From contig NZ_AZUN01000001.1 in NCBI RefSeq assembly GCF_000527095.1, positions 3,423,501-3,487,500 on the forward strand: DNA of 64,000 bases. The letters run 5' to 3'. The stretch's first letter is position 1; each line of letters opens with the position of its first letter. Below are positions 50,880 through 60,319 of the stretch, piece after piece. The stretch comes from Methylomicrobium lacus LW14. GTDB taxonomy: Bacteria > Pseudomonadota > Gammaproteobacteria > Methylococcales > Methylomonadaceae. The position numbers and the translations under genes are program-made. The notes under the pieces are model-generated. The model was not told the DNA's origin. It saw nothing but the letters and a program-made list of their open reading frames with translations, and ran no database searches.

Positions 50880-52724
50880 TTGAAACAACTGCTGGAAGAT
50901 TTATTGGGTTTGCGCCGTGAAGTCACCGAAGAGGCCGAGCGCATTCTGAAGACTTATCGAGAATCCTTCGCGGATGACCGCGCGAGTTATAGCGCCGTCA
51001 ACTTGGCCCATTATGTCGCGCTGCGGCGGCGCGATCTCTGCACTCTGCAAATGCGCCTGGCCGAGGCGGGACTGTCTTCGTTGGGCCGGAGCGAGTCGCG
51101 TGTGCTGGCCAATCTGGACGTGGTGATTCGCCTGTTGGCGAAGGTCGTCGGCGAGAATGTCGATGCGGTGATTGCCGATGACGAGGACTTTACCAAAGGA
51201 CGCGATCTGCTCGCGCAGAATGCCGCCGATCTGTTCGGACCTCCGTCGTCAGACCGCAACGTCCGGATCATGGTTACACTGCCGACCGAAGCGGCGTTTG
51301 ATTATGCCCTGGTCAAGGGGCTCTTGCTCAGGGGCATGAATTGCGCCAGGATCAACTGCGCGCATGACAACGAGACGATCTGGGCCAAGCTGCTCGAAAA
51401 CATCCGGCGCGCCGAGCGTGAAACCGGCTTGCACTGCAAGATTCTGATGGATCTGGCCGGCCATAAAATCCGCACCGGTCCGATTCAGCCGGCGCCGCCG
51501 GTGATCCATTTGAAGGTCAAACGCGACCTCTACGGACAGTTGGTCGCGCCGTTTCATATCCTGCTTGGCAAGACGGGTTCTGGCCCTGTCTCCAGCGAGG
51601 TGCAGCGTGCGGATTACCGGATCATCCAGATTCCCGACGATTTTCATCAAAAGTTGACCCTCGGCGACCGGATGTATTTCGGCGACTGCCGGCACAAGAC
51701 GCGCTTTTTCGAAGTCGTCGAAAAAGCGACGCCGGATTATTGGCTTTGTCACGGTTTCAGTTCGACCTATCTGCATGCCGAAACGCAATTCAGTTGGCGG
51801 CGCGCAAATGCGGACGGCAAATTCGAAGTGTTCGGTGAATTTCCGCTGGCGCCGTTCTCCGGCAAGTTTTCGAGCATCCATGTCGAAAACGGCGACCACT
51901 TGCTGTTGAGCCGTGGCGATGAATTAGGTTGTCCCGCCGTTTACGGCGTGAACGGGCAAATCATGACGCCGGCGCGGATCGGCTGCAGCTGCGATGCGGT
52001 GTTCTCGGCATTGCGGCCGGAGCAGCCGGTCTGGATCGACGACGGCAAACTCGGCGCGGTTGTCGAGTCGATCAGCGATGACGGTGCGATGTTGAAGGTG
52101 ACCGAAGCGGGGCAGGGCGGCGTGGTGATACGCAGCGACAAGGGCCTGAATTTTCCGGAAACCGAGATCGATCTGCCGGCGCTCAGCGCCAAGGATTTAG
52201 AGGATCTGGATTTTGTCTGCCGCCATGCGGACATGATCGGCTTTTCGTTCGTGCGCTCGCCGGAGGATATGGAGGTTTTGATTCAGGAATTGAAGCAGTG
52301 CGGCCGTGCCGATTTGCCGATCATCGCGAAGATCGAAACCAAGGCCGCTGTCGATAATTTGCCGTGGATACTTCTGTCCGCGATGGCGCGGCATCCTCTC
52401 GGCATCATGATCGCGCGCGGCGATCTTGCGGTTGAACTCGGCAGCGTCAAGATGTCCGAGATTCAGGAAGAAATCCTGTGGCTGTGCGAATCCTCGCATG
52501 TGCCGGTGATCTGGGCGACCCAGGTGCTGGAAACCCTGGCCAAGAAAGGCCGCACTTCGCGTCCCGAAATCACCGATGCGGCGATGAGCGTGCGCGCCGA
52601 ATGCGTGATGCTGAACAAAGGACCGTACATCCTCGATGCGATCCGCGTGCTCGGCGACATTCTGACCCGGATGGACGCGCATCAGTATAAAAAAACGCCG
52701 CAATTGCGGGCGCTGGAATGGTAG
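50880..52724 (+). CDS. Pyruvate kinase-like protein with N-terminal extension and no C-terminal domain
   Basis: About 614 residues. The first ~125 form a helical extension absent from ordinary enzymes. The catalytic barrel follows: MVTLPTEAAFDYALVKG, LRGMNCARINCAHD, MDLAGHKIRTG, IIAKIETKAAVDN, GIMIARGDLAVELG and WATQVLETLAKKGRTSRPEITDAA. These match pyruvate kinase, which makes pyruvate and ATP from phosphoenolpyruvate. Changes: the usual RLNFSHG is RINCAHD (a Ser to Ala), and MLSGET is MLNKGPY. The insert that corresponds to domain B is long (~220-380). The allosteric C-terminal domain is missing. A TTG at 50880 has AAGGAG six bases upstream and is my choice; an ATG at 50865 is in frame but lacks a site. 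It may be a diverged pyruvate kinase with a different regulation or substrate. Confidence 0.75.
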   Translation: MKQLLEDLLGLRREVTEEAERILKTYRESFADDRASYSAVNLAHYVALRRRDLCTLQMRLAEAGLSSLGRSESRVLANLDVVIRLLAKVVGENVDAVIADDEDFTKGRDLLAQNAADLFGPPSSDRNVRIMVTLPTEAAFDYALVKGLLLRGMNCARINCAHDNETIWAKLLENIRRAERETGLHCKILMDLAGHKIRTGPIQPAPPVIHLKVKRDLYGQLVAPFHILLGKTGSGPVSSEVQRADYRIIQIPDDFHQKLTLGDRMYFGDCRHKTRFFEVVEKATPDYWLCHGFSSTYLHAETQFSWRRANADGKFEVFGEFPLAPFSGKFSSIHVENGDHLLLSRGDELGCPAVYGVNGQIMTPARIGCSCDAVFSALRPEQPVWIDDGKLGAVVESISDDGAMLKVTEAGQGGVVIRSDKGLNFPETEIDLPALSAKDLEDLDFVCRHADMIGFSFVRSPEDMEVLIQELKQCGRADLPIIAKIETKAAVDNLPWILLSAMARHPLGIMIARGDLAVELGSVKMSEIQEEILWLCESSHVPVIWATQVLETLAKKGRTSRPEITDAAMSVRAECVMLNKGPYILDAIRVLGDILTRMDAHQYKKTPQLRALEW

Positions 52725-52826
52725 CCGGAAAGCGTTATTTGCTGGCTGATTAGACTCTTTTAGCGGAAATTTCTGCCGCGATCCAGGCTTTCAAAAATGT
52801 CCTGGGTTGCGTCTGAAGCGATAATT

Positions 52827-53492
52827 TTACCAGGAAGCCGGCGGCTTGTTTTCTATCCTGAGCGATTTATCCTGGACCACGATATAACCGCCCTTGGTTA
52901 ATTCCTTCATGACCTTGTTGATCATCTCCCGGGACGAACCGACCATGTTCGCGAGTTCCTGTTGGGTGGGGCGGTTGTGGATTACCGCAACGCCGTCTTC
53001 CTGATTCGCCATGTCTTGCAGGACTTTGATCGTGCGCTCATAAACGTTCGACAAAGCCATTTGTTTGACCCGTTCGGTCAAGTACATCACTTTTTCCGAC
53101 AATTCGCGTAATAATTCAGAGGCAGCTTCCGGATGGCTTGCTAGCCAGACTTTGAAATCGTCCCGCGATATCATGCTGCACACGGTCTTTTCGAGCGTTT
53201 CGACCGACGCCGACCGCGGTTCGTCGCAGAGCAGGGCCAATTCGCCGAAATACGAACCGGCTTCCTGCACCCCCAGCGTCACTTCCTTGCTTTTTTCATC
53301 GCTGGTATAAACCCGCACCTTGCCGGAAATGATCACGTACAATGAATTGGCCTCATCGCCTTCCGAAATGATCACCGCCTGCTTGGGAAACTTCATCGTT
53401 TTCGCCTTTGTCGCCAAGGTCGCAATGGCTTCGTCGGGCACCTTGGCCAGAAAGGAGATGTTTTTTAGGCTTGAGAAAACTTCTTGCTGCAT
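52827..53492 (-). CDS. Crp/Fnr-family cyclic-nucleotide-binding regulator
   Basis: A 221-residue transcription factor. The N-terminal cyclic-nucleotide domain (residues ~10-130) contains the phosphate-binding cassette SYFGELALLCDEPRSASV, with the conserved Glu, Arg and Ser needed to hold cAMP or cGMP. A dimerisation helix with LSEKVMYLTERVKQM follows. The C-terminal helix-turn-helix is NRPTQQELANMVGSSREMINKVMKELTKGG, the Crp signature. No FNR cysteines are seen. The start is ATG 53490-53492; an upstream in-frame codon adds 22 residues that do not fit. It is downstream of the CHASE2 cyclase set on the same strand, so it may answer to the nucleotide made there. A 236-bp gap separates it from the small Cys-rich gene, so co-transcription is not certain. 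Confidence 0.88.
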   Translation of the reverse strand: MQQEVFSSLKNISFLAKVPDEAIATLATKAKTMKFPKQAVIISEGDEANSLYVIISGKVRVYTSDEKSKEVTLGVQEAGSYFGELALLCDEPRSASVETLEKTVCSMISRDDFKVWLASHPEAASELLRELSEKVMYLTERVKQMALSNVYERTIKVLQDMANQEDGVAVIHNRPTQQELANMVGSSREMINKVMKELTKGGYIVVQDKSLRIENKPPASW

Positions 53493-53728
53493 GGTGGAGC
53501 CTAACGAGTCTGAAATGTGAAGAAGATCATAAGCCGTTGCTATAACAATAATAAACAAACTATTAATTTAACCTTAATTCGCAGCGAAAGCTACATTTGA
53601 TCCCACTTTCTCCTTGTATACTCGCTTCCAAGGAGAGCTCTGCTGAGTGGCCCTCAGATTTAAATTTTTAAAGTAATGGGCTCGTTAAAACGCCTTGACC
53701 TACGCTGCAGTCACCGATCCACGAACGG

Positions 53729-54001
53729 TCAACAAGTCCGGCATTCCTTGGCGCCTGTCAAGGGGTTGGTTACCCACTGCTTGTTCCCTATGCACTGGTA
53801 AGAGGTGCAGCCCGTTGTCAGGCTGCCAAGCTCATTTTGATTGGCCAACGTTTCAGTGGGGGTGCCGGTATTATAGACATAGACAAGGCCAGAAACCATG
53901 ATGACTGATGCTGCTAGCAACAAGATTGTCCGTTGATGGCGCTTTATCAAGTCTTTGATCGGTGTGGTTTGGGCGTTGTTTATTTCGGCATAGGCTTTCA
54001 T
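53729..54001 (-). CDS. Small membrane protein with C-terminal cysteine pairs
   Basis: A 90-residue protein with a single membrane segment (RTILLLAASVIMVSGLVYVY, ~24-43), preceded by a basic cytoplasmic part and followed by a ~45-residue outer domain. That domain holds four cysteines, C65, C70, C87 and C90 (GCTSYQC and KECRTC, the last being the C terminus). Disulfides or a metal site are plausible. AGGAAAG precedes the ATG, so it is translated. It begins 36 bp after the FecR-TPR-barrel gene on the same strand. No family is recognised; a link to the barrel protein is inferred from position. Confidence 0.6.
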   Translation of the reverse strand: MKAYAEINNAQTTPIKDLIKRHQRTILLLAASVIMVSGLVYVYNTGTPTETLANQNELGSLTTGCTSYQCIGNKQWVTNPLTGAKECRTC

Positions 54002-54037
54002 GGGTTACTTTCCTGGGAGCTCGAATGTTATGTAATG

Positions 54038-57000
54038 TCAGAACGAAAGAGTCAACCTGCTGTACAAAAAGCGTCCTTGTGGCAAGGCGGGTTGATTTAC
54101 GTCAACCCCTTGAAAATTGAACTTCTCATCTAGCAGGTTTTTGATACCCGCTGTCACTAAACCGTGACGCTTCGGCAAACGGTAGCCGATTTCGCTATCC
54201 AACAACCAGAATTTGGAGGAGTCGCGCTGCTCCGTATTAAGGCTCTGGACGAAAAAATTTCCGGCTTGATTCGCGTAAGTCAAGCTCAGCTTGGATATAA
54301 AACCTGATGGGTGGTAAAAGTTTGCAAAAATTTGCGGCCGATGGGTTTTCAATTCAGTAAAAAAATTCGAATTATTTTTCAGGTTATCGAAATAGATATT
54401 GTTTCTATTCAATGCTTCGTAACTGTAATTCGCACCCATCGAAAAAAAATCGTTGGGTGTCCAGTTGACATAGGCTCTCAGGAGTTCTTCATTCCATTGG
54501 GTTCGTTCAATTTTACGACCGGTGGATTCTACCTCCAGGAAAGGAACATCAAGCTCACGTCGTGATATCTCCGCACCCGTGAAGATCTTTTGACTGAACT
54601 TATGATCCACGCCAAAGCCGATTCTGTTGGACAAGGTTCCATCCAAGTCATCGAAAAATTGATTGAAACCGGCGATTTGTGTCGGCTCCAGGGTTTGTTT
54701 CTGAATGATACCCCGGCGCAGCGACCTGAAGGCGGCAAATCTGAGGGTTGTGTCTTTGGTCGGTAACCAGGTTAAACCGAACTTCGGATTCGCAGGATTC
54801 CGATTCAATTCCGCCGGCGGGAACGGAGTACCGAGTACAGCAGACGGCAAGCTTTCTTGGTGGTAAAAATCTTGCGCAAAACCGACCGTCATGATCAGTT
54901 CCTCGATAGGCTTTATATTCGAATAGACGTAAAACGCTTTATGCTCGGATTCACTGTTCAGTTGATAGTCGGCCCTTATTCCATTGAACGCTTCCGAATA
55001 CTTTCCCGTTTGATTGCTCAGATAATCCATTCCGGTCGATATATCGAAATACTTGTGTTTATAGATATGTTGCAATTCATATTGCCTGCCCTCGGTTTGA
55101 TAGGAAGAGTCGAAGGTCAGGAAGGGCACTTGCGCATTTTGGCCAAAATCTTCATGCTTATGGATAAAGGAAAACAGCAGATCCGAATTTTCGGCAAATT
55201 GATGGTGGAGGCCTGCGCGCGCAAGATTAATAATATTGTCGAAGCGCCGTTTTACCGGAAACTTGTCGGAGTTGTCGGTATAAAAACCTTGGTTCAGATC
55301 GCCAAAGTCTTCCTCCATCCTGCGCAATTCGAGCTGAATGTTGGTGTCTTTAGTGACTTCCGCCTGGGCAAAGACGTTATAAATGTCCTTTTGCTGGTCA
55401 TTATTTGTGCGATAACCATCGGATTGGTAATGGAACTGGCCCAAACTATAAGAGAATCTATCCCACACCCCCGATTGCACGACTTCATCACTCAAGGTAT
55501 CGTGACTGCCGTAGAAACCCGAGGTCTGCAAAGCAAAGCGATCACGGGTAAACAGCGGGTTGTATTCATTGAATGAGGGAATGGTTGAGCCGAGCCCGTC
55601 CAAAATGAGGATATTGGATTCTGCAGTCTGCGGTTGTACGGGAGTAACGTTGATAGGTTGCAGTAACTGCGCTTTTAACAGTTCACTCAATCGGGCGATT
55701 TCATGGCGCGGCAACGCGGCATAGTTATCCGCGAGCAAACGATGCGCGGAATAATTACTCGGATCGTCGTTGATCGAGTTCCAGCCTTCGAGCAATCCCC
55801 TTTGCTGAAAACCCAGGTCATTGTAAATACGGCCCAGGCTGGCGCTGCGCGCGGCACTATCGCTATCCAGCAATAATTTTGATCGATACACACCCCGGTT
55901 GTCATTCAAACCGATCGCTTGCTGCATGTCATGCAAGGCTTCGATCGGCCGGTTAATGGTTTGTTTCAGGATCGCATCATAAAACCACGGCGTCGGGTCT
56001 TTCGGGTCCATTTCCTTGGCAAGAGTCAACTCGGTGCCGGCAAAATCCTTGTTGCGCAGTTCATAATAGGCTTTGCCCAAATAGCTGCGGCTTACCGCAT
56101 TGTTCGGGTCGAGATTGACCGCGGTTTCGAGCTCGCGCGTGCCGGCTTCGAGCGCTCCCTTGCGGATTTTCGCGATCCCCAGGCCCAGACGGGCGATCGG
56201 ATCGGAGGAATCCAGCGCGAGCGCCTGTTCGAAAGCCTGTTTTGCGGACTCGGTGTCGACTTGCGCGAGGTCGGCGAAGCCGAGGACGGTCTTTGTCCTG
56301 GCCAGTCGCGGATTCAAGCGTTCGGCTTTTTGCGCGGCCAGCAATGCCTCTTCACGGTGGCCGGTCGAAAGCTGTAATTCCGCGAGCCTGGCCCAGGCCA
56401 GCGCATCCTCCGGCGCCAATTGTGTCGCTTGCCGGGTGGCGGCCAACGCGTCTTCGATTTTAAACAGAGATTGATAGGCGTAGGAAAGGGCGATTTTGGC
56501 GACCGATGACTTCGGATTTAGCGCTTCCGCCTTGCGCGCTAAGGCGAGCGCGGCATCTTGCTGGTTTTTGGCGGCCGCAATCACCGCCTGCAAGGCATGC
56601 AGCGTGCTGGGGTCATGGTGCAGCCGAAGGCCTTGCTCGATGCTGGCCGATGCCTGATCGACGCGGCCCACCGTGAGCAATAGCGAGGCTTTCAGCGTCG
56701 CCACGTCAGCATTCTGTGTATCGATCGAGACGCCGTCCAGTAGGGTCAGGGCCCGCTGCACGTCGCCCAGCCGATAGGCGGCCAACGCCGAGGCGAGTAC
56801 CGGATCGGCGGCGGTATAGTGGCGATGATCGATGATCGGCGGATAGTACAATGCCCATTGCACCGCATCGGTCGGGGTTACGGTCAGCGCTTGCAGACGG
56901 GGTGGCTGATTTTGGGAGGCCGTGCCTACATAGCCTTTTTTGATATGGATGCGGCCGGCGGCGTTGGTGGCCGCGACCTGGCCGTCGAATACGGCAATCT

Positions 57001-57442
57001 GGGCTTGGCGGCTGTCGACCGTGACCAGAAATTCGGTGCCTTCATGCACCGCGTTGATAAACGGCGTCTGCACGTCCAGTTGTTGCGGCTGCCGGCTGCG
57101 GAAATAGCTGACGCCCTCCAATAACTTCAGCAGCCAGGGCGCGCTATCTTGCTTGGGTTCCGAAAAAATCAACGTGGAACCTTGGTCGAGCGTAATCAGC
57201 GATTCATTGCTTAACACCAGCGTGGCGCGACTCCATTGTTGGGTGCGGACGGTTTCGCCGGGACAAAAAATGTCATCGGGGTGTACCGGTTCCCATGCCT
57301 GATTGCCGGGATATTGTCTGTTAACTTTGCCCTGCAGGGAGACGACTTTGGCAATCGGTTGCGAACACAGCGATGCGGCCTCAACTGCGAGAGGCGCGAG
57401 CAGAAAAAGCAACAAAGAGTAACGCTTAGTTTTTCGATGCAT
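54038..57442 (-). CDS. FecR-TPR protein with C-terminal outer-membrane barrel
   Basis: 1134 residues with a signal peptide (LLLFLLAPLAVEA, cut before ASLC). A FecR domain spans ~30-165: AKVVSLQGKVN, FCPGETVRTQQWSRATLVLSN and FINAVHEGTEFLVTVDSRQAQIAVFDGQV. TPR units run ~215-480 (A..LL..G....A....EALNP and DALAWARLAELQLSTGHREEALLAA), then a linker with helices. From ~625 the sequence becomes alternating beta strands, with YSLGQFHYQSDGYRT, FGVDHKFSQKIFTGAE, RPQIFANFYHP and YRLPKRHGLVTAGIKNLLDE, and ends in SRLTLSF. That terminal Phe is the BAM signal. FecR domains normally pass signals across the periplasm to anti-sigma or cyclase partners. The gene follows the CHASE2 cyclase gene after 92 bp. 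Confidence 0.85.
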   Translation of the reverse strand: MHRKTKRYSLLLFLLAPLAVEAASLCSQPIAKVVSLQGKVNRQYPGNQAWEPVHPDDIFCPGETVRTQQWSRATLVLSNESLITLDQGSTLIFSEPKQDSAPWLLKLLEGVSYFRSRQPQQLDVQTPFINAVHEGTEFLVTVDSRQAQIAVFDGQVAATNAAGRIHIKKGYVGTASQNQPPRLQALTVTPTDAVQWALYYPPIIDHRHYTAADPVLASALAAYRLGDVQRALTLLDGVSIDTQNADVATLKASLLLTVGRVDQASASIEQGLRLHHDPSTLHALQAVIAAAKNQQDAALALARKAEALNPKSSVAKIALSYAYQSLFKIEDALAATRQATQLAPEDALAWARLAELQLSTGHREEALLAAQKAERLNPRLARTKTVLGFADLAQVDTESAKQAFEQALALDSSDPIARLGLGIAKIRKGALEAGTRELETAVNLDPNNAVSRSYLGKAYYELRNKDFAGTELTLAKEMDPKDPTPWFYDAILKQTINRPIEALHDMQQAIGLNDNRGVYRSKLLLDSDSAARSASLGRIYNDLGFQQRGLLEGWNSINDDPSNYSAHRLLADNYAALPRHEIARLSELLKAQLLQPINVTPVQPQTAESNILILDGLGSTIPSFNEYNPLFTRDRFALQTSGFYGSHDTLSDEVVQSGVWDRFSYSLGQFHYQSDGYRTNNDQQKDIYNVFAQAEVTKDTNIQLELRRMEEDFGDLNQGFYTDNSDKFPVKRRFDNIINLARAGLHHQFAENSDLLFSFIHKHEDFGQNAQVPFLTFDSSYQTEGRQYELQHIYKHKYFDISTGMDYLSNQTGKYSEAFNGIRADYQLNSESEHKAFYVYSNIKPIEELIMTVGFAQDFYHQESLPSAVLGTPFPPAELNRNPANPKFGLTWLPTKDTTLRFAAFRSLRRGIIQKQTLEPTQIAGFNQFFDDLDGTLSNRIGFGVDHKFSQKIFTGAEISRRELDVPFLEVESTGRKIERTQWNEELLRAYVNWTPNDFFSMGANYSYEALNRNNIYFDNLKNNSNFFTELKTHRPQIFANFYHPSGFISKLSLTYANQAGNFFVQSLNTEQRDSSKFWLLDSEIGYRLPKRHGLVTAGIKNLLDEKFNFQGVDVNQPALPQGRFLYSRLTLSF

Positions 57443-57534
57443 ATCAATCGCTTGTGCAATAAGTCGGAGCGTGTTTTTAGGTCTCCTTAACCCAAACGCT
57501 GTTCAGGTTAACATTTATTGTATGCATGTGGCGA

Positions 57535-59784
57535 TCATAAATGCAACTGATTGATTGGATTGCCCAGCTCGATGCGCGCCGGTTGGTCAAGGAGGGCGGT
57601 TTCCGGCGGGCGCTGGCGCAGATACTGGATATAAAAAAGTGTCGGCCCATCGCCCGGATGCTGCCGGTTGATGTCGAGAAAAGCGTTCAGCGCCTCTGTC
57701 CAGCGGTGGCTTTGAAACAATTTGAGCGCATCGGTAAAGGCGGCGGCTAATGGCGGCCAGGCCGGATCCAGCTGATCGGTCGGGGCAATCAGCTCGAAGA
57801 GTTCGACCGGTTGAGTTTTTCCTTTCAGCACGAAGGCGCCCACTTTCCGGATAAAAAAGCCGGACAAACCTTCGATTACGCTGGAAGATACGAGAATCTG
57901 CGTGCCCAGCAGCTTGTTCAAGCCTTCAATGCGTGCCGCGGTGTTGACGATATCGCCGACCGCGCGGTATTCGAAATGCTGCATCGCGCCGACATTGCCC
58001 AGATGCATCTCGCCGAAATGTAAGCCCAGGCGTGTCGGCAATTGATGAGGCTGCGACCGGTTAAAATGATCGATGGCCGTTTTGATCTCCAGTGCGGCAT
58101 GACAGGCGTTGATTTTGTGTTGGATTTCTTCCGATGGCGTAGCCCATAAGGCCAGCATCGCATCGCCAATCACATCGGAAATGATGCCGTGATGATGTTT
58201 GACGAGCGGGAACATCACTCCGTAATATTGGTTCAGGAGCGCATTCAGGGGCAGAGGGTCCAATGTTTCGGACAACGTCGTGTATCGGCCCGCATCGGTT
58301 GCCATGCAAACGCCGTGCACCAGTTCGCCATAATGCGGCATCGCTTCCAGTCCGGCCTGATTGGCAATGGCGCTGACCACATTGTTCGGCAGATAATAAC
58401 TGAGCGTCTTATGCAGGTTTTGCTGATCCTGTTTGTTTTTTTGTAAATAAGAAAAGATCATCACGACCGCGACCGCAGGTGTTTGCAAGAGCAGGGGCAC
58501 AAACAACGGCAGCCAGAGATGGTCGACGGTAAAGCGGAAATAGGCGAAGGCCGCGTAGCCTGCGGTCAACAGGATGACTAAAACTGTTGTCAGCGGGTAG
58601 GAACACAAGCGGCACACGCCGATCAGCAGGAAACTCCAGAACAGCGCCAGCACGCATTGAGTTTGCAGCGGCAAGGGCCGTATCCCGCTGCCGTCGATCA
58701 GATTGGCGGCCGCGGTCGCGACAATTTCGGTGGGACTGACGGTGGCGCTGACTCCGCCGGAAAAATCGGTATAAAATCCCTGCAATTTTTCCGGCTCGAG
58801 ACTTTCGGAGTAACCGATCAGAATGACTTTATGGCGGAAAAGATCGGGATTCAAGCGCTTATCTTCCAGCACCTGATGGAAAGGAAGGGTGGTGATCGTG
58901 CCGGCTTTGCCGTAATGATTGAAGTAGCGGTTGTCGGCGCCTTTGGCTAAGGCGAACCACGACTGTAATAAACGCAAGGTTTCCTGCGGATAATTTGCCG
59001 CGCGCAACAGTTCGTTGAATTGAGTCAAGGATTGTGCGGCAAATGCTTGCCGGATTTGGGGGACCACTTCAAAAACCGAAGATTTGGCGGCCAGCGGGTC
59101 AAACGTCGGCGGCAAAGTCGCTTGCAGGGCCGGATCGATTTGATGCAACAGGCGCAAAATTTCGGCATAAGCCCGCTTCAGCACAAAGCATTCGAAAACC
59201 GCGACCGGAAAGGTAGAGAGACCGCCGGCGCTTTGTTTGAATGTCCAGAACCGCTTGACGGTCGTGACTGTCTTGGGAAGCGGAAAAGGCGCCGCGCCGA
59301 GCGCGGCATGGGCTAAAACCGGAATCGGGTCGATGACCTTTTCATAAGTAAAGGTCTTGGCGGGGTCGGCGGAAGGAAACGTGTATTGTTTTAAATAGTT
59401 GCTGAGAATCACGTTGTTGCCGGCTGCGATGGCTTTGGCGAGTTTGGCGTCGCTGGAAGGCTCGCGTTCTTCGCCGAAATAGATGTTGAAGGCGATCACG
59501 GCAGGGTCGTAGCGGTTTAAGGTTTCGATCAAGCGGGCATAGACCGAGCGCGGCCATTTTTCCGGATTCTCGGGCAAATGCAACTGTTCCGGCGATGATT
59601 TATCCAGGGTGACGATGACCACATCGCGCGGCGGGGCGATCTCCCCGCGGGCCTTGAACAGCCAGGACAAGCCCCATTCTTCCTCGAAGTAAAGGCCCGG
59701 CATGGTTGCGCTGAGCAGAGCTCCCAGGAGTCCTATCAGCAAGGCCGAAATTACCGCAGTCGAGGTTTTTTTATAAACATTCAT
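57535..59784 (-). CDS. CHASE2-domain class III nucleotidyl cyclase
   Basis: A 749-residue membrane protein. A first membrane segment precedes a CHASE2 sensor (~50-360) with DVVIVTLDKSSPEQL, WPRSVYARLIETLNRYDPAVIAFNIYF and IGYSESLEP, facing the periplasm. Three membrane segments follow (~365-450). The cyclase catalytic domain is at ~490-680: metal-binding D497 (MATDAGRYT) and D541 (IGDAML), and the transition-state Asn and Arg in VNTAARIE. The nucleotide-choosing positions are unusual: the Lys of ordinary adenylyl cyclases is D537 (SDVIGD), and the Asp/Thr partner is R607 (EYRAVGD). So the product, cAMP, cGMP or other, is uncertain. ATG 59782-59784 is preferred over one six codons earlier. It heads the set with FecR-TPR-barrel, Cys-rich and Crp genes. 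Confidence 0.9.
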   Translation of the reverse strand: MNVYKKTSTAVISALLIGLLGALLSATMPGLYFEEEWGLSWLFKARGEIAPPRDVVIVTLDKSSPEQLHLPENPEKWPRSVYARLIETLNRYDPAVIAFNIYFGEEREPSSDAKLAKAIAAGNNVILSNYLKQYTFPSADPAKTFTYEKVIDPIPVLAHAALGAAPFPLPKTVTTVKRFWTFKQSAGGLSTFPVAVFECFVLKRAYAEILRLLHQIDPALQATLPPTFDPLAAKSSVFEVVPQIRQAFAAQSLTQFNELLRAANYPQETLRLLQSWFALAKGADNRYFNHYGKAGTITTLPFHQVLEDKRLNPDLFRHKVILIGYSESLEPEKLQGFYTDFSGGVSATVSPTEIVATAAANLIDGSGIRPLPLQTQCVLALFWSFLLIGVCRLCSYPLTTVLVILLTAGYAAFAYFRFTVDHLWLPLFVPLLLQTPAVAVVMIFSYLQKNKQDQQNLHKTLSYYLPNNVVSAIANQAGLEAMPHYGELVHGVCMATDAGRYTTLSETLDPLPLNALLNQYYGVMFPLVKHHHGIISDVIGDAMLALWATPSEEIQHKINACHAALEIKTAIDHFNRSQPHQLPTRLGLHFGEMHLGNVGAMQHFEYRAVGDIVNTAARIEGLNKLLGTQILVSSSVIEGLSGFFIRKVGAFVLKGKTQPVELFELIAPTDQLDPAWPPLAAAFTDALKLFQSHRWTEALNAFLDINRQHPGDGPTLFYIQYLRQRPPETALLDQPARIELGNPINQLHL

Positions 59785-60319
59785 GATCAGGTAAGGCGCC
59801 AAGTGGCTTTTATGATCGATTGAACTGAATGCTCAGAACCCAGGAATCAAAAAGCCGTGAACTAGCCTGACATTATAGCCTTGACCAAGGAAGAAGGGGG
59901 AAAGTCAAAAGTAAGCGACGAGGAAAACCGGTAAGCAAGAACCGGACATTGCTCGGCAATCCGCAAGAAGGGCTGAGGACAGAAAGGAGATGCCGTGACA
60001 GCTTGTCCGGCGCGGCTGAAAATAGGGGAACGTCCCTGTCCCCTGGAGCTTGGAGGCATCGCTGAGCATCTCTGGGCACAAAGATAAATTGCCTTGGCTG
60101 TGGAGGTGTCTTGCGTGCGTCAGGAGAGAGGGACTGAGCCGGCGACAAAGGCCGGCCCACGCGCATCCAGAGTCAGGCGGAGCCTAGGACTGAAACATCG
60201 AACGGCTCCAGTGTAACGCCGAAGCCGGCGTGAAAATAGTAAAAAATACACAGCATGCGGGTGAATTTTTCACATCTCGCGGCGTGCGCAGCTTCGCGCC
60301 GAATAGGGCGGAGCCGCCG
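59785..60319. other. Gene-free stretch with GC-rich hairpins
   Basis: No gene can be supported. Hairpins include AGGGGA/TCCCCT (60024-60044) and GCCGGC/GCCGGC (60138-60156), and a CGCC...GGCG pair lies near 60219-60232. Open frames here (60 to 97 codons) have no family likeness. It may hold relics of a mobile element as well as promoters and transcript ends for the flanking leftward genes. Confidence 0.4.

Noticed and set aside
59785..60319. Insertion-sequence or group II intron remnant
   Set aside because: GC-rich hairpins are present, but no transposase or reverse transcriptase fragment or domain V-like fold could be recognised.
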